Positions 16,742 through 25,251 of a stretch of DNA of 64,000 nt are shown here, one piece after another. The notes under the pieces are model-generated. The model saw nothing but the letters and a program-made list of their open reading frames with translations. It was not told the origin of the DNA and did not search any database. Position numbers and translations under genes: made by a program. The stretch covers positions 1 through 64,000 of the forward strand of contig JBMOOH010000043.1 of the NCBI GenBank assembly GCA_049323795.1, read 5' to 3'. How positions within the stretch are numbered: position 1 is the first letter of the stretch; every line of letters begins with the position of its first letter. This DNA is from JAOADN01 sp049323795 (GTDB taxonomy: Bacteria > Pseudomonadota > Alphaproteobacteria > Rhodobacterales > Rhodobacteraceae).

Positions 16742-17176
16742 ATGCCTGCCATGCGCGATTTCCTCCGTGTCTCGCCGGATGCCGTTCCGCCCCGGCACGA
16801 CCGCCCGGACCCCGGCAAGGTCATTTCCGGCTCCCCCCGCTTCACGACCTGGAGCATCGAGGACCGCGACGGGCTGTTCTGCGGCATCTGGGAAGCGACG
16901 CCCGGGAAGTGGCGCATCGCCTATGACGAATGGGAATACTGCCGCATCCTCTCGGGCAGGTCCGTCATCACCGACGCGGCGACCGGACACTCGCACCTTG
17001 TGGCGGCGGGCGACAGCTTCGTCATCCGCCCCGGCTTTCGCGGAACCTGGGAGGTCGTCGAGACCACGCGGAAGGACTACGTGATCCTGCTTCAGCCGCC
17101 GGAGGGCGGCACAGGCTCGGGCACAGGCTCGGGTACAGGCTCGGGCGCGACCGGGGCAACCTCGGTCGCGCCGTAG
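16742..17176 (+). CDS. Cupin-domain protein (DUF861 type) with Gly/Ser/Thr repeat tail
   Basis: This 144-residue protein is a single cupin barrel. FCGIWEATPGKWRIAYDEWE and GDSFVIRPGFRGTWEVVETTRK are typical of the DUF861/cupin_3 group, which includes ureidoglycine aminohydrolase-like domains. It has no obvious histidine triad, so metal binding is uncertain. The last 30 residues are low complexity with TGSG three times, encoded by 12-bp DNA repeats. The 3' end overlaps the convergent L,D-transpeptidase gene by 85 bp. ATG at 16751 is an alternative start. It is a paralogue of the cupin at 24611. Confidence 0.8.
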   Translation: MPAMRDFLRVSPDAVPPRHDRPDPGKVISGSPRFTTWSIEDRDGLFCGIWEATPGKWRIAYDEWEYCRILSGRSVITDAATGHSHLVAAGDSFVIRPGFRGTWEVVETTRKDYVILLQPPEGGTGSGTGSGTGSGATGATSVAP

Positions 17177-17910
17177 ATGTCCTCGGGCGAGACGATCTTG
17201 GCCGGCAGCTCGACGCCGCGGTTGGCCAGTTCCTCGCCCTCGATGCGCACCGAATCCTCGTAGGAGCGGATCACCACGCGGGTTCCCAGCGGCACGCGGT
17301 TGTAGAGGTCGATGATGTCCTGGTTGAAGAGCCGGATACAGCCGGCCGAGCCGGAGTTGCCGATCGAGCCGAGGTCGTTGGTGCCGTGGATGCGGAAGTA
17401 GGTGTCCCGGCCGCCCTCGTAGAGATAGAGCGCCCGCGCGCCGAGCGGGCTCGCCAGCCCGCCGGGAATGCCGCGCGCGAAGGGCCCGTAGACCTCGGGC
17501 TCGGTGCGCAGCATGTTGGCGGTCGGCGTCCAGCCCGGCCACTCCCTCTTCTGCCGGACCACCGTCGGCCGGCGCAGCGCCTTGCCGGCGCGCCCGACCG
17601 CGATCGGATAGCGCGTCGCCATGCCGTCGTCCTGGATCCAGTAGAGGAACTTGGCGTTGGGGTCGATCTCGATGACGCCCGGCGGCTGGTCGCCCGTGTA
17701 GGGCACCACCATCCTGCGGTTGACACCGGCGAGATACTGGTCGGGCACGCCGGGCAGCACATACTCGCCGTCCGGCAGGGGGCCGTAGCCCTCCATGAAC
17801 TGCGGGCCCTGCGGGGCCTTCGCCACGTCGGCCGGCCGCGCGCAGGCGGCGAGCGTGCCGAGAAGGGCCGTCGAGACGAAGAGTCGCCGCGATATCGCGA
17901 TCCTGCTCAC
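17092..17910 (-). CDS. L,D-transpeptidase (YkuD) lipoprotein
   Basis: This 272-residue periplasmic protein has a YkuD catalytic domain: YFRIHGTNDLGSIGNSGSAGCIRL carries the His and the catalytic Cys in SxGC[IV]R. These enzymes form 3-3 peptidoglycan cross-links or attach proteins to the wall. The N-terminus has twin arginines (ISRRLFV), a hydrophobic core and the lipobox LAAC, so it is probably a lipoprotein. The GTG at 17910 is chosen because GGAGG sits 7 bases ahead; ATGs at 17940 and 17955 have no such site. The C-terminus carries EPVP repeats read from the strand opposite the cupin tail. Confidence 0.88.
   Translation of the reverse strand: MSRIAISRRLFVSTALLGTLAACARPADVAKAPQGPQFMEGYGPLPDGEYVLPGVPDQYLAGVNRRMVVPYTGDQPPGVIEIDPNAKFLYWIQDDGMATRYPIAVGRAGKALRRPTVVRQKREWPGWTPTANMLRTEPEVYGPFARGIPGGLASPLGARALYLYEGGRDTYFRIHGTNDLGSIGNSGSAGCIRLFNQDIIDLYNRVPLGTRVVIRSYEDSVRIEGEELANRGVELPAKIVSPEDIYGATEVAPVAPEPVPEPVPEPVPPSGG
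17111..17146. repeat. Three 12-bp tandem repeats translated on both strands
   Basis: ACAGGCTCGGGC occurs three times in a row (middle copy ends in T). On the plus strand it encodes TGSG units of the cupin tail. On the minus strand it encodes EPVP units of the L,D-transpeptidase tail. Confidence 0.95.
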
Positions 17911-18053
17911 GGTAGTGCCTCCGATCCGCTGTCTTTCCATGTCAGTCCGGGTCATAGCAGCCCCGGAGACGGACGCAACCGTCCCGGCGCGATCTGACGG
18001 GAATGCGGGATATTCGGCAACGCTCCGGGCCGCCGCCGTCCGGCGCAGGTCTG

Positions 18054-19259
18054 TCAGCCCACCACGTTGAACCCCGGGCCGTAGGGATACCTGGTGATGT
18101 CCTCGTTTCCGTCCTCGGTGATGAAGAGGATGTCGTGCTCGCGGTAGCCGCCCGCGCCGGGGCTGCCCTCGGGGATCGTCAGCATGGGCTCCATCGAGAT
18201 GACCATGCCGGGTTCGAGCACCGTGTCGATATCCTCGCGCAGTTCCAGCCCCGCCTCGCGCCCGTAGTAGTGGCTGAGCACGCCGAAGGAATGCCCGTAG
18301 CCGAAGGTGCGGTACTGGAGAAGCTGGCGCTCCTCGAAGAAGGCGTTGATCTTCGCCGTCACCCCGGCGCAGGAGGCGCCGGGTTTCAGCAGGCTCATCC
18401 CGTATTCGTGGGCGGCGACGTTCGCCTCCCATATCCGCAGCGATGCCGCATCCACCTCCTTCACGAACAGCGTCCGCTCGAGCGCGGTGTAGTAGCCCGA
18501 GATCATCGGAAAGGTGTTGAGGCTCAGGATATCGCCCCGCCGCAGCTGCCGCGCGGTGACCGGGTTGTGCGCCCCGTCGGTGTTGATCCCCGACTGGAAC
18601 CAGACCCAGGTGTCGCGGTACTCCGCATCCGGGAATCGCTTCGCGATCTCCAGCTCCATCGCGTCCCGCCCCGCCATCGCCACGTCGATCTCGCGCACAC
18701 CTTCGCGGATCGCCTCGCGGATCGCGTAGCCCCCCACATCCGCGACCGCCGCCCCGTGGCGGATCAGGTCGAGCTCGGCCTGGCTCTTCCGCATCCGCTG
18801 CCGCATCGTCGCGGGGGCGATATCGACGCCACGCGAGGGCTTGAGGAAGGCGTTCAGCTTCTCCGACCGCTCCAGGGTCAGGTGATCGGCCTCGCAGCCG
18901 ATGACCTTGCCGGTGCCGGCCACCGAGGCGACAGCCCGCCAGAAGTTGTCCCGCTGCCAGTCGGTATAGGTGAGGTTGTCGCCGTGGCAGCGCCGCCAGG
19001 GCTGGCCCGCGTCGATGCCGGCGCTGACCGTCACGCTGTCGGTTGGCGTCACGACCAGGCCGTAGGGCCGCCCGAACGCGCAGTAGAGAAAGCCCGAGTA
19101 GTAGGCGATGTTGTGCATCGAGGTCAGCACCGCCGCCTCGACCCCGGTGTCGGCCATGATCTGCCGCAGGCCGGCGAGCCGCGCATCGTAGTCCGACGCG
19201 GCGAAAGGCAGCACACGGTCGCCCTGGTGGAAGCGGTAGGATTGCGGACGTTCCGTCAT
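18054..19259 (-). CDS. Creatinase (creatine amidinohydrolase)
   Basis: This 401-residue enzyme hydrolyses creatine to sarcosine and urea. It matches Pseudomonas creatinase closely in length (about 402) and in diagnostic stretches: HNIAYYSGFLYCAFGRPYG, GQPWRR, YTDWQRDN, WFQSGINTDGAHNPVT (holding the catalytic His), YRTFGYGHSFGVLSHYYGRE and the C-terminal GGYREHDIL. The fold is the M24 pita-bread type but without the metal ligands of aminopeptidases. Creatininase and sarcosine oxidase genes are absent here. The ATG at 19259 directly starts the conserved region. Confidence 0.93.
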   Translation of the reverse strand: MTERPQSYRFHQGDRVLPFAASDYDARLAGLRQIMADTGVEAAVLTSMHNIAYYSGFLYCAFGRPYGLVVTPTDSVTVSAGIDAGQPWRRCHGDNLTYTDWQRDNFWRAVASVAGTGKVIGCEADHLTLERSEKLNAFLKPSRGVDIAPATMRQRMRKSQAELDLIRHGAAVADVGGYAIREAIREGVREIDVAMAGRDAMELEIAKRFPDAEYRDTWVWFQSGINTDGAHNPVTARQLRRGDILSLNTFPMISGYYTALERTLFVKEVDAASLRIWEANVAAHEYGMSLLKPGASCAGVTAKINAFFEERQLLQYRTFGYGHSFGVLSHYYGREAGLELREDIDTVLEPGMVISMEPMLTIPEGSPGAGGYREHDILFITEDGNEDITRYPYGPGFNVVG

Positions 19260-19599
19260 TTCAAGACCCCTTGGCCTGGGGTCCGTCGCCCGGTCGCGGG
19301 ACCCCGAAGGTCCCGGCGTACAGGACGACGCGGAGCACCCTCCGCAAGCGTCAGGGGGACGCACCCCCTTGCGGCGACGCCATCGCCGCAGGCTCGGTCC
19401 GCGTGATACCGCGCGGCCGGGCCCGTGCCAACAGGAATCACGCGCAGACGGCTTGCATCCTGCGTCGGCATCGGCAGTCTCGATCCCGGGCAACCGACAG
19501 GAACGGACGAATGGCCGGACAGACGGAGATCGGGCTGCGGGTGGACGGCGGCGTCAGGGACAGCGGCGTCAGGGACAGCGGCGCGGCGGCCGGACACTG
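19260..19599. other. 340-bp divergent intergenic region
   Basis: This stretch separates the divergent creatinase and P1 peptidase genes and must hold both promoters. No gene with family similarity is seen. It contains a weak GGGGTCC/GGACCCC inverted repeat near 19275-19305 and a 15-bp direct repeat at 19550-19579. No consensus promoter or operator could be picked out with confidence. Confidence 0.6.
19550..19579. repeat. Two 15-bp direct repeats
   Basis: GGCGTCAGGGACAGC occurs twice without a gap, ending 20 bases before the start codon of the P1 peptidase gene. The array lies in what should be the leader of that gene. Confidence 0.9.
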
Positions 19600-20646
19600 A
19601 TGCAGCCCGGGCGCCGGAACCTCATCACCGATGTCGCGGGGCTGCGCGTCGGCAACGCGAGCGATGCGGCGGTGCGCACGGGCACGACCGTGCTCGTCGC
19701 CGACGAACCGTTCACGGCCGCCGTGCACGTCATGGGCGGCGCGCCGGGAACCCGGGAAACCGACCTGCTCTACCCCGGCCGGCTGGTGCAGGAGGCGGAC
19801 GCGATCGTCCTTTCGGGGGGATCGGCGCTCGGCCTCGACGCCGCGTCGGGCGTCGCGGATGCGCTTCGCGCCGAGGGACGCGGGTTCGCGGTCGGAAACC
19901 AGCGCGTGCCCATCGTTCCGGCCGCGATCCTGTTCGACCTGCTGAACGGCGGCGACAAGGACTGGACGGTGAACCCCTACCGGCGGCTCGGCGCGCAGGC
20001 GCTGGCCGCGGCTTCGGCCGGCTTTGCGCTCGGGACCGAAGGCGCCGGAACCGGGGCGACCTGCCGGGGGCTGAAGGGTGGCCTCGGCTCGGCCTCGGCG
20101 ATCCTCTCGAACGGCACGACCGTCGGTGCCCTGGTGGCCGTGAACGCGCTCGGCTCGCCCGTGGTCGGCCGAGGTCCGCACTTCTGGGCCGCTCCCTGGG
20201 AGATCGGGGACGAGTTCGGGGGCTTCGGCCTTCCCGATGCCTTCCCGGCGACCGACGAACCGGAACCGGGCAAGCACCGGGGTGAAGCGACAACCATCGC
20301 CGTCGTCGCGACCGACGCCCGGCTCTCGCAGGTCCAGGTCCAGCGCATGGCGATCGCCGCGCACGACGGAATGGCGCGCGCACTTGTCCCCTCGCATACG
20401 CTTCTCGACGGCGATCTGGTCTTTGCCGTCGCCACCGGGCGGCGGGCGCTGGCAGATCCGGTCGCAGAGACCTTCGCCCTCGGCCACGCCGCCGCATCCT
20501 GTCTTGCGCGCGCCATCGCCAGGGCGGTGTTCGAAGCGCGGCCCGATCCGGGAGACGTGCTTCCAGCCTGGGCGGCGAGGTTCGGGCGTGCCGGACCGCA
20601 CGCCGCCCCGACCCCTTCTTCCGCGGCAAGGACCCCGCGGCCCTGA
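19600..20646 (+). CDS. P1-family (DmpA/NylC-like) peptidase or amide hydrolase
   Basis: This 348-residue protein belongs to the self-processing Ntn-type P1 family: TDVAGLRVG at the start, ETDLL, VLSGGSALGLDAASGV, GLKGGLGSAS, VNALGSP, and TTIAVVATDA followed by AHDGMARA. In NylC-type members the chain is cut before the Thr of NTTIAVVATD, making it the nucleophile. Here the equivalent is Thr231, preceded by Ala230 rather than the usual Asn. Substrates of the family include N-terminal D- or beta-amino acids and nylon oligomers; the actual substrate is unknown. The ATG at 19600 starts the conserved region. Confidence 0.87.
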   Translation: MQPGRRNLITDVAGLRVGNASDAAVRTGTTVLVADEPFTAAVHVMGGAPGTRETDLLYPGRLVQEADAIVLSGGSALGLDAASGVADALRAEGRGFAVGNQRVPIVPAAILFDLLNGGDKDWTVNPYRRLGAQALAAASAGFALGTEGAGTGATCRGLKGGLGSASAILSNGTTVGALVAVNALGSPVVGRGPHFWAAPWEIGDEFGGFGLPDAFPATDEPEPGKHRGEATTIAVVATDARLSQVQVQRMAIAAHDGMARALVPSHTLLDGDLVFAVATGRRALADPVAETFALGHAAASCLARAIARAVFEARPDPGDVLPAWAARFGRAGPHAAPTPSSAARTPRP

Positions 20647-20788
20647 TGCCGCGCGGCCCCGGGCGCGAGACGCGCATCCGCCGGGCCGGCGAAATGCCGG
20701 CAGCCCGGACAGGTTCTCGATGGCCGACACCGCTCGGCGCGGCAGACGTGGCGGCAACGGGCCCGGCCCGAAGGGGGACTCCGAAAGG

Positions 20789-21580
20789 CTACCGTCCGCC
20801 GAGCAGCGCCCCCATCAGCAGAGACTCCGCCCGCTCCAGCCCCCCGATCACGTCGAAATGGTGCCGGTCCGTCTCGACCGTGACCGGCACGCCCCAGGCC
20901 TCGCCGAGCCACCGCGCCTGGTCGAGGAAGGCGGGCCGCTCGGCCCCGCCGACCCAGACATGGACGGGCAGGTCGGGGATGTTCAGCAGGAAGGCCGGGC
21001 TCTCCTCCAGCACCTCCTCGGCGTCGATCCGGAGCGTTTCGTTCATCGTCGTCTCGCGGAGCGGCCCGAGGTCCGACAGGGGCGAGATCGGGACCACGTT
21101 CACCAGCCGGTCCGCCACGTCCTCGGGCAGCACCCCCTCGCAGGCCATCCGCGCCGACAGATGCCCGCCCGCCGAATGGCCCGTCACCACGATGGGCCCG
21201 TCAACCGGCCCCGCCGCCGCCGTCACCGCCGCCGCGACCTCCCGGGTGATCTCGAAGATCCGCGCGGCGGGGGCGAGCGTGTAGGCGGGCATCGCCACCG
21301 CCCAGCCGCGCGCCAGCGCGCCGGCGGCGAGGTGCGAGAAGTCCCGGGGAGAAAAGGCCATCCAGTAGCCGCCGTGGATGAACACCGCGAGCCCCTCGGG
21401 CGCCCGGTCGGGCAAATGGAGGTCGTACCAGTTCCGCTCGCCCGGCCCGTAGGCCAGGCCGAGCCGGGACGCCCCCGCACGCGATGCCCTGAACGCCGCG
21501 GCCGCCGCCGCCCAGCGTTCCGGGAACTCTTCCCCGCCCGGAATGTATCTGGAATTCGAATAGGCCTCATCCAGCCGCAT
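20789..21580 (-). CDS. Alpha/beta hydrolase, arylformamidase-like
   Basis: This 263-residue hydrolase has the oxyanion motif HGGYW near residue 73 and the nucleophile elbow GHSAGGHL near residue 137, and ends with a segment including HHFDVIGGL that supplies the catalytic His. HGGxW plus this layout is typical of the kynurenine formamidase (arylformamidase) group of the esterase/lipase HSL-like families. No tryptophan-degradation genes are adjacent, so the substrate is open. ATG at 21580 (MRLDEAYSN) is preferred; an upstream ATG at 21631 would overlap the divergent gene's leader. Confidence 0.82.
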   Translation of the reverse strand: MRLDEAYSNSRYIPGGEEFPERWAAAAAAFRASRAGASRLGLAYGPGERNWYDLHLPDRAPEGLAVFIHGGYWMAFSPRDFSHLAAGALARGWAVAMPAYTLAPAARIFEITREVAAAVTAAAGPVDGPIVVTGHSAGGHLSARMACEGVLPEDVADRLVNVVPISPLSDLGPLRETTMNETLRIDAEEVLEESPAFLLNIPDLPVHVWVGGAERPAFLDQARWLGEAWGVPVTVETDRHHFDVIGGLERAESLLMGALLGGR

Positions 21581-21660
21581 TCTGGCCCGCGCCTCCCCTT
21601 CGGCTGGACTTTCCCGCCCGTGCCGTGCCATTCCTCTACGCCATTCCGATGGAGGTTCCC

Positions 21661-23139
21661 ATGCTCGATTCCGTCACCGATCTTTCGTCCCGCCTGAAAG
21701 ATCCCTCGCTTCTCGTGACCAAGGCCTACATCGCCGGAGAGTGGGTCGATGCCGAGGACGGCGCGACGTTCCCCGTGACCAACCCGGCGCGCGGCGACAC
21801 CATCGCCCGCGTCCCCGACCTGAGCCGCAAGGACGCCGCCCGCGCCATCGGGGCCGCCGACAAGGCGCGCCACGAATGGGCCGCCCGCACCGGCAAGGAA
21901 CGCGCCGCGATCCTGCGCAAGTGGGCCGACCTGATGGTCGCGAATGCCGACGACCTCGGCGCGATCCTGACCGCCGAACAGGGCAAGCCGCTTGCCGAGG
22001 GCAAGGGCGAGATCCTCTATGGCGCCTCCTTCATCGAGTGGTTCGGCGAGGAAGCCAAGCGCGTCTACGGCCAGACGATCCCCGGCCACCAGCGCAACAT
22101 GCGCCTCATGGTCATCAGGCAGCCCATCGGCGTCGCCGCCTCGATCACGCCGTGGAACTTCCCCAACGCGATGATCGCGCGGAAAGTGGCCCCGGCGCTC
22201 GCCGTCGGCTGCGGCTTCGTCTCGCGCCCGGCCGCCGAAACCCCGCTCTCGGCCCTCGCCATGGCGCTTCTCGCCGAACGCGCCGGCGTGCCCCCGGGGC
22301 TCTTCAGCGTCATCACCTCGAAGCGCTCCTCGGACATCGGCAAGGAGTTCTGCGAGAACCCCCGCGTCCGCAAGCTCACCTTCACCGGCTCGACCGAGGT
22401 AGGCCGCATCCTGCTCCGTCAGGCGGCCGACCAGATCATGAAATGCTCGATGGAGCTTGGCGGCAACGCCCCCTTCATCGTCTTCGACGACGCCGACCTC
22501 GACAAGGCGGTCGAAGGCGCGATGATCTCGAAGTTCCGCAACAACGGCCAGACCTGCGTCTGCGCGAACCGCATCTACGTGCAGGCCGGCGTCTATGACG
22601 CCTTCGCCGGAAAGCTTGCGGCGGCGGTCAGCCAGCTGAAGGTCGGCGACGGGCTCGAACCCGGCGTGACCACCGGCCCGCTCATCAACATGGCTGCCGT
22701 GGAGAAGGTCGAGGAGCACCTCGCCGACGCGCTCGCAGGAGGCGCGAACGTCGTCACCGGCGGCAGGCGCCACGCGCTCGGCGGGTCGTTCTTCGAGCCG
22801 ACCGTCGTGACCGGCATCACCCCCGCGATGAAGGTCTCGACCGAGGAAACCTTCGGCCCCCTCGCCCCCCTCTTCAGGTTCGAGACCGAGGAGGAGGTCG
22901 TGCGGCTGGCCAACGACACCATCTTCGGCCTGGCCAGCTACTTCTACGCCCGCGACATCGGCCGCATCACCCGCGTGCAAGAGGCCCTGGAATACGGGAT
23001 GGTCGGCGTCAACTCGGGCCTCATCTCGACCGAGGTCGCGCCCTTCGGCGGCGTGAAGCAGTCGGGCCTCGGCCGCGAGGGATCGAGCTTCGGGATCGAG
23101 GACTACCTCGAGATCAAGTACATCGCCCATGCCATCTGA
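21661..23139 (+). CDS. gabD: NAD(P)-dependent succinate-semialdehyde dehydrogenase-like enzyme
   Basis: This 492-residue ALDH is close to GabD, which oxidises succinate semialdehyde to succinate in GABA degradation. It shows PWNFPNAMIARKVAPAL, Glu in MELGGNAPFIVFDDADLD, and the catalytic Cys in NNGQTCVCANRIYV. The ATG at 21661 follows GGAGG at 6 bases; the upstream in-frame ATG at 21625 is not supported. One oddity is Arg189 in SRPAAETPLSAL, where family members normally have Lys (KPA) contacting the cofactor. It is a single gene ending in a clear terminator. A related glutarate or other semialdehyde could be the substrate. Confidence 0.9.
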   Translation: MLDSVTDLSSRLKDPSLLVTKAYIAGEWVDAEDGATFPVTNPARGDTIARVPDLSRKDAARAIGAADKARHEWAARTGKERAAILRKWADLMVANADDLGAILTAEQGKPLAEGKGEILYGASFIEWFGEEAKRVYGQTIPGHQRNMRLMVIRQPIGVAASITPWNFPNAMIARKVAPALAVGCGFVSRPAAETPLSALAMALLAERAGVPPGLFSVITSKRSSDIGKEFCENPRVRKLTFTGSTEVGRILLRQAADQIMKCSMELGGNAPFIVFDDADLDKAVEGAMISKFRNNGQTCVCANRIYVQAGVYDAFAGKLAAAVSQLKVGDGLEPGVTTGPLINMAAVEKVEEHLADALAGGANVVTGGRRHALGGSFFEPTVVTGITPAMKVSTEETFGPLAPLFRFETEEEVVRLANDTIFGLASYFYARDIGRITRVQEALEYGMVGVNSGLISTEVAPFGGVKQSGLGREGSSFGIEDYLEIKYIAHAI

Positions 23140-23150
23140 CGGCGTTCCCC

Positions 23151-23180
23151 GATGCAGGGGCCGGTTGCGGCCCCTGCATC
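23151..23180 (+). terminator. Hairpin terminator after gabD
   Basis: GATGCAGGGGCCG and CGGCCCCTGCATC form a perfect 13-bp stem with a GTTG loop, 11 bases after the gabD stop codon. There is no U-tract, which is common in GC-rich genomes. Confidence 0.8.
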
Positions 23181-23229
23181 ACTCCCTGGCGATCAGGTCC
23201 GGCAACACGCCTGAAGCGGGCGCTCCGCC

Positions 23230-24501
23230 ATGCTGACCGAAATCCTGATCGTGGCCCTGCTCATCGTGGTGAACGGGGCGCTCGCCATGTCCGAACTCGC
23301 CGTCGTGTCGGCGCGGACGGCCCGCCTCCGCGCGATGGCCGAAACCGGCGTCCGCGGCGCGGCGACGGCCATTCGCCTTGCCGAACATCCGGGGCGGTTC
23401 CTTTCGGCCGTCCAGATCGGGATCACCCTCGTCGGCGTCCTCTCCGGTGCCTTTTCGGGGGCCACGCTGGGGGCGCGGCTTTCCGGATGGCTCGCCGCGC
23501 GGGGCCTGTCGCCCGATATGGCCTATACCCTCGGGGTCGGGGGTGTCGTCGTGGTTCTGACATATCTCTCGCTGATCGTGGGCGAACTGGTTCCCAAGCA
23601 GATCGCGCTGCGGAACCCCGAGGCGGTGGCGGCCCTCGTCGCGGGGCCGATGTCGGTGATCTCGCGCGTCACCGCACCCATCGTCTGGCTGCTCGACCGG
23701 TCGGGCCGACTCGTGCTCGCGCTCGTCGGTCTCGGCGGCAAGGGCGACCAGACGATCAGCGATCTGGAGATCCGCAGCCTGCTCGCCGAGGCGCACGAGG
23801 CCGAGGTGATCGAACCCGAAGAAAAGCAGATGATGGAAGGCGTCATGCGCCTCGGCGACCGTTCGGCGCGCGGTATCATGACCCCCCGGCACGAAGTCGA
23901 GACCGTTCCTTCCGATACGCCCCTGAAGGCAATCCTCGCCCGCTTCGCCGAGAGCGGGCATACGCGGATACCGGTCGAGAATGCCGAAGGCGAGATCGTC
24001 GGGGTCTGGTTCATGCGCGACTTCATCGAAGCCGCGGGCGGGGCGCGCCCCAACCCCGCCGCGCTGATCCGGGACGTGCCGGTGGTGTCCGACCGCGCCG
24101 ACGCGCTCGACGTGCTCAAGGTCCTGCGCGACGGCCGTGGCGGCATCGCGCTCGTCTATGACGAGTTCGGGCATTTCGAGGGGATCGTGACGGCGGGCGA
24201 CTTCCTCGGTGCGATCACCGGCGGGCTCGACGACGACGAGGAAGAGCCGGCGGTCGTCCGGCGCGAGGACGGAAGCTGGCTGGTCGCCGGATGGATGCCC
24301 GCCGACGAATTCCGCGACGCGCTCGGTGTGCCGCTTCCCGAAAACGGCGACTTCGACACGGTCGCGGGCCTCTTCATCTCGATCCACCAACGCCTGCCCG
24401 AACTGGGCGACGTGGCGACGCTCGGCCCCTGGCGCTTCGAAGTCGTCGACATGGACGGGCGGCGCATCGACAAGGTGCTGGTGGCCCGGGCCGCGGAATA
24501 G
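23230..24501 (+). CDS. CorC/TlyC (hemolysin-family) CNNM and CBS-domain membrane protein
   Basis: This 423-residue protein has an N-terminal DUF21/CNNM transmembrane domain of about four helices (residues 1-180, with VVNGALAMSELAVVSARTARLR and IVGELVPKQIALRNPE), a CBS pair at about 205-330 (GIMTPRHEVETVPSDTPL opens it) and a C-terminal CorC_HlyC domain ending in FEVVDMDGRRIDKV. Such proteins are implicated in magnesium or cobalt efflux; the 'hemolysin' name is historical. ATG at 23230 starts straight into the first helix. It is a single gene after the gabD terminator. Confidence 0.88.
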   Translation: MLTEILIVALLIVVNGALAMSELAVVSARTARLRAMAETGVRGAATAIRLAEHPGRFLSAVQIGITLVGVLSGAFSGATLGARLSGWLAARGLSPDMAYTLGVGGVVVVLTYLSLIVGELVPKQIALRNPEAVAALVAGPMSVISRVTAPIVWLLDRSGRLVLALVGLGGKGDQTISDLEIRSLLAEAHEAEVIEPEEKQMMEGVMRLGDRSARGIMTPRHEVETVPSDTPLKAILARFAESGHTRIPVENAEGEIVGVWFMRDFIEAAGGARPNPAALIRDVPVVSDRADALDVLKVLRDGRGGIALVYDEFGHFEGIVTAGDFLGAITGGLDDDEEEPAVVRREDGSWLVAGWMPADEFRDALGVPLPENGDFDTVAGLFISIHQRLPELGDVATLGPWRFEVVDMDGRRIDKVLVARAAE

Positions 24502-24610
24502 CGGCGGGCGGGGTCGTGGGATGGCGATCGCGTGTCGCGGATCGCCGGCGAAGCGGTCCGCCCTTCGCGCTAGGGTGCCGGCGAACATCGCCAGGAAAGG
24601 GGTCTTTTTG

Positions 24611-24964
24611 ATGCAGACCATGATTCGTCTTCCCGCCACGACCGGTCTCGAACCATCGACCGGCGATCTGGACGGCTGGACCGTCATCGAAGGCACGCCC
24701 TCAATGAGGACCTGGGTGCTCCACACCTCGGCGGCGGGCGACATGGCCTGCGGCATCTGGGAATGCACGCCCGGCACCTACCACGCCACCTACACGGCCT
24801 ACGAATACGTGGTGATGATCGAAGGCCGCATCGTCATCACCCCCGATGGCGACCAGCCGGTCACGGTCAGGGCGGGGGACGCCTTCGTGGTCGAGCCGAC
24901 CTTCAGGGGGACGTGGAGGATCGAAGAGAAGGTGCGCAAGCACTTCGACTTCCGCCTCCGCTGA
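24611..24964 (+). CDS. Cupin-domain protein (DUF861 type)
   Basis: This 117-residue single cupin barrel has DMACGIWECTPGTYHATYTAYEYVVMIEG followed by GDAFVVEPTFRGTWRIEEKVRK, closely parallel to the cupin at 16742 (for example CGIWE and FRGTWxxxExxRK), so the two are paralogues. AGGAAAGGGG upstream of the ATG at 24611 is a good ribosome binding site. Function is unknown; DUF861 cupins include ureidoglycine aminohydrolase-like domains, but no purine-degradation genes are nearby. Confidence 0.85.
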   Translation: MQTMIRLPATTGLEPSTGDLDGWTVIEGTPSMRTWVLHTSAAGDMACGIWECTPGTYHATYTAYEYVVMIEGRIVITPDGDQPVTVRAGDAFVVEPTFRGTWRIEEKVRKHFDFRLR

Positions 24965-25251
24965 CGCGCCCGCGCCTCGCCGGCGCGATGACGGCCCCAC
25001 AGGGCCAGAACCCGCGCAACGCGCCAAGCCTGCTTCGGATCCAGTGCGGGCTGACGATGGGTTCCGGGCCGGCACCTCCGGGCATCGCCCGCCGTCTATC
25101 TTTTCCGAAGGCCGGAACCTGTCCCCCGCCGTGAACGTTTCCGCCGTGTTATCGGATAGCAGAGGGGCGATTTTGCCTAGCGTCCCGCTGCCGTCCAGCT
25201 TCCCCGACAAGGCCCGGCTGCTCGGGCCTGGATCGAGAAAGGAAACACGGG

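Noticed and set aside
19369..19599. N-terminal extension of the P1 peptidase frame
   Set aside because: It is Arg/Gly-rich, contains the 15-bp duplicate, and family members start at the MQPGRRNLITDVAG region.
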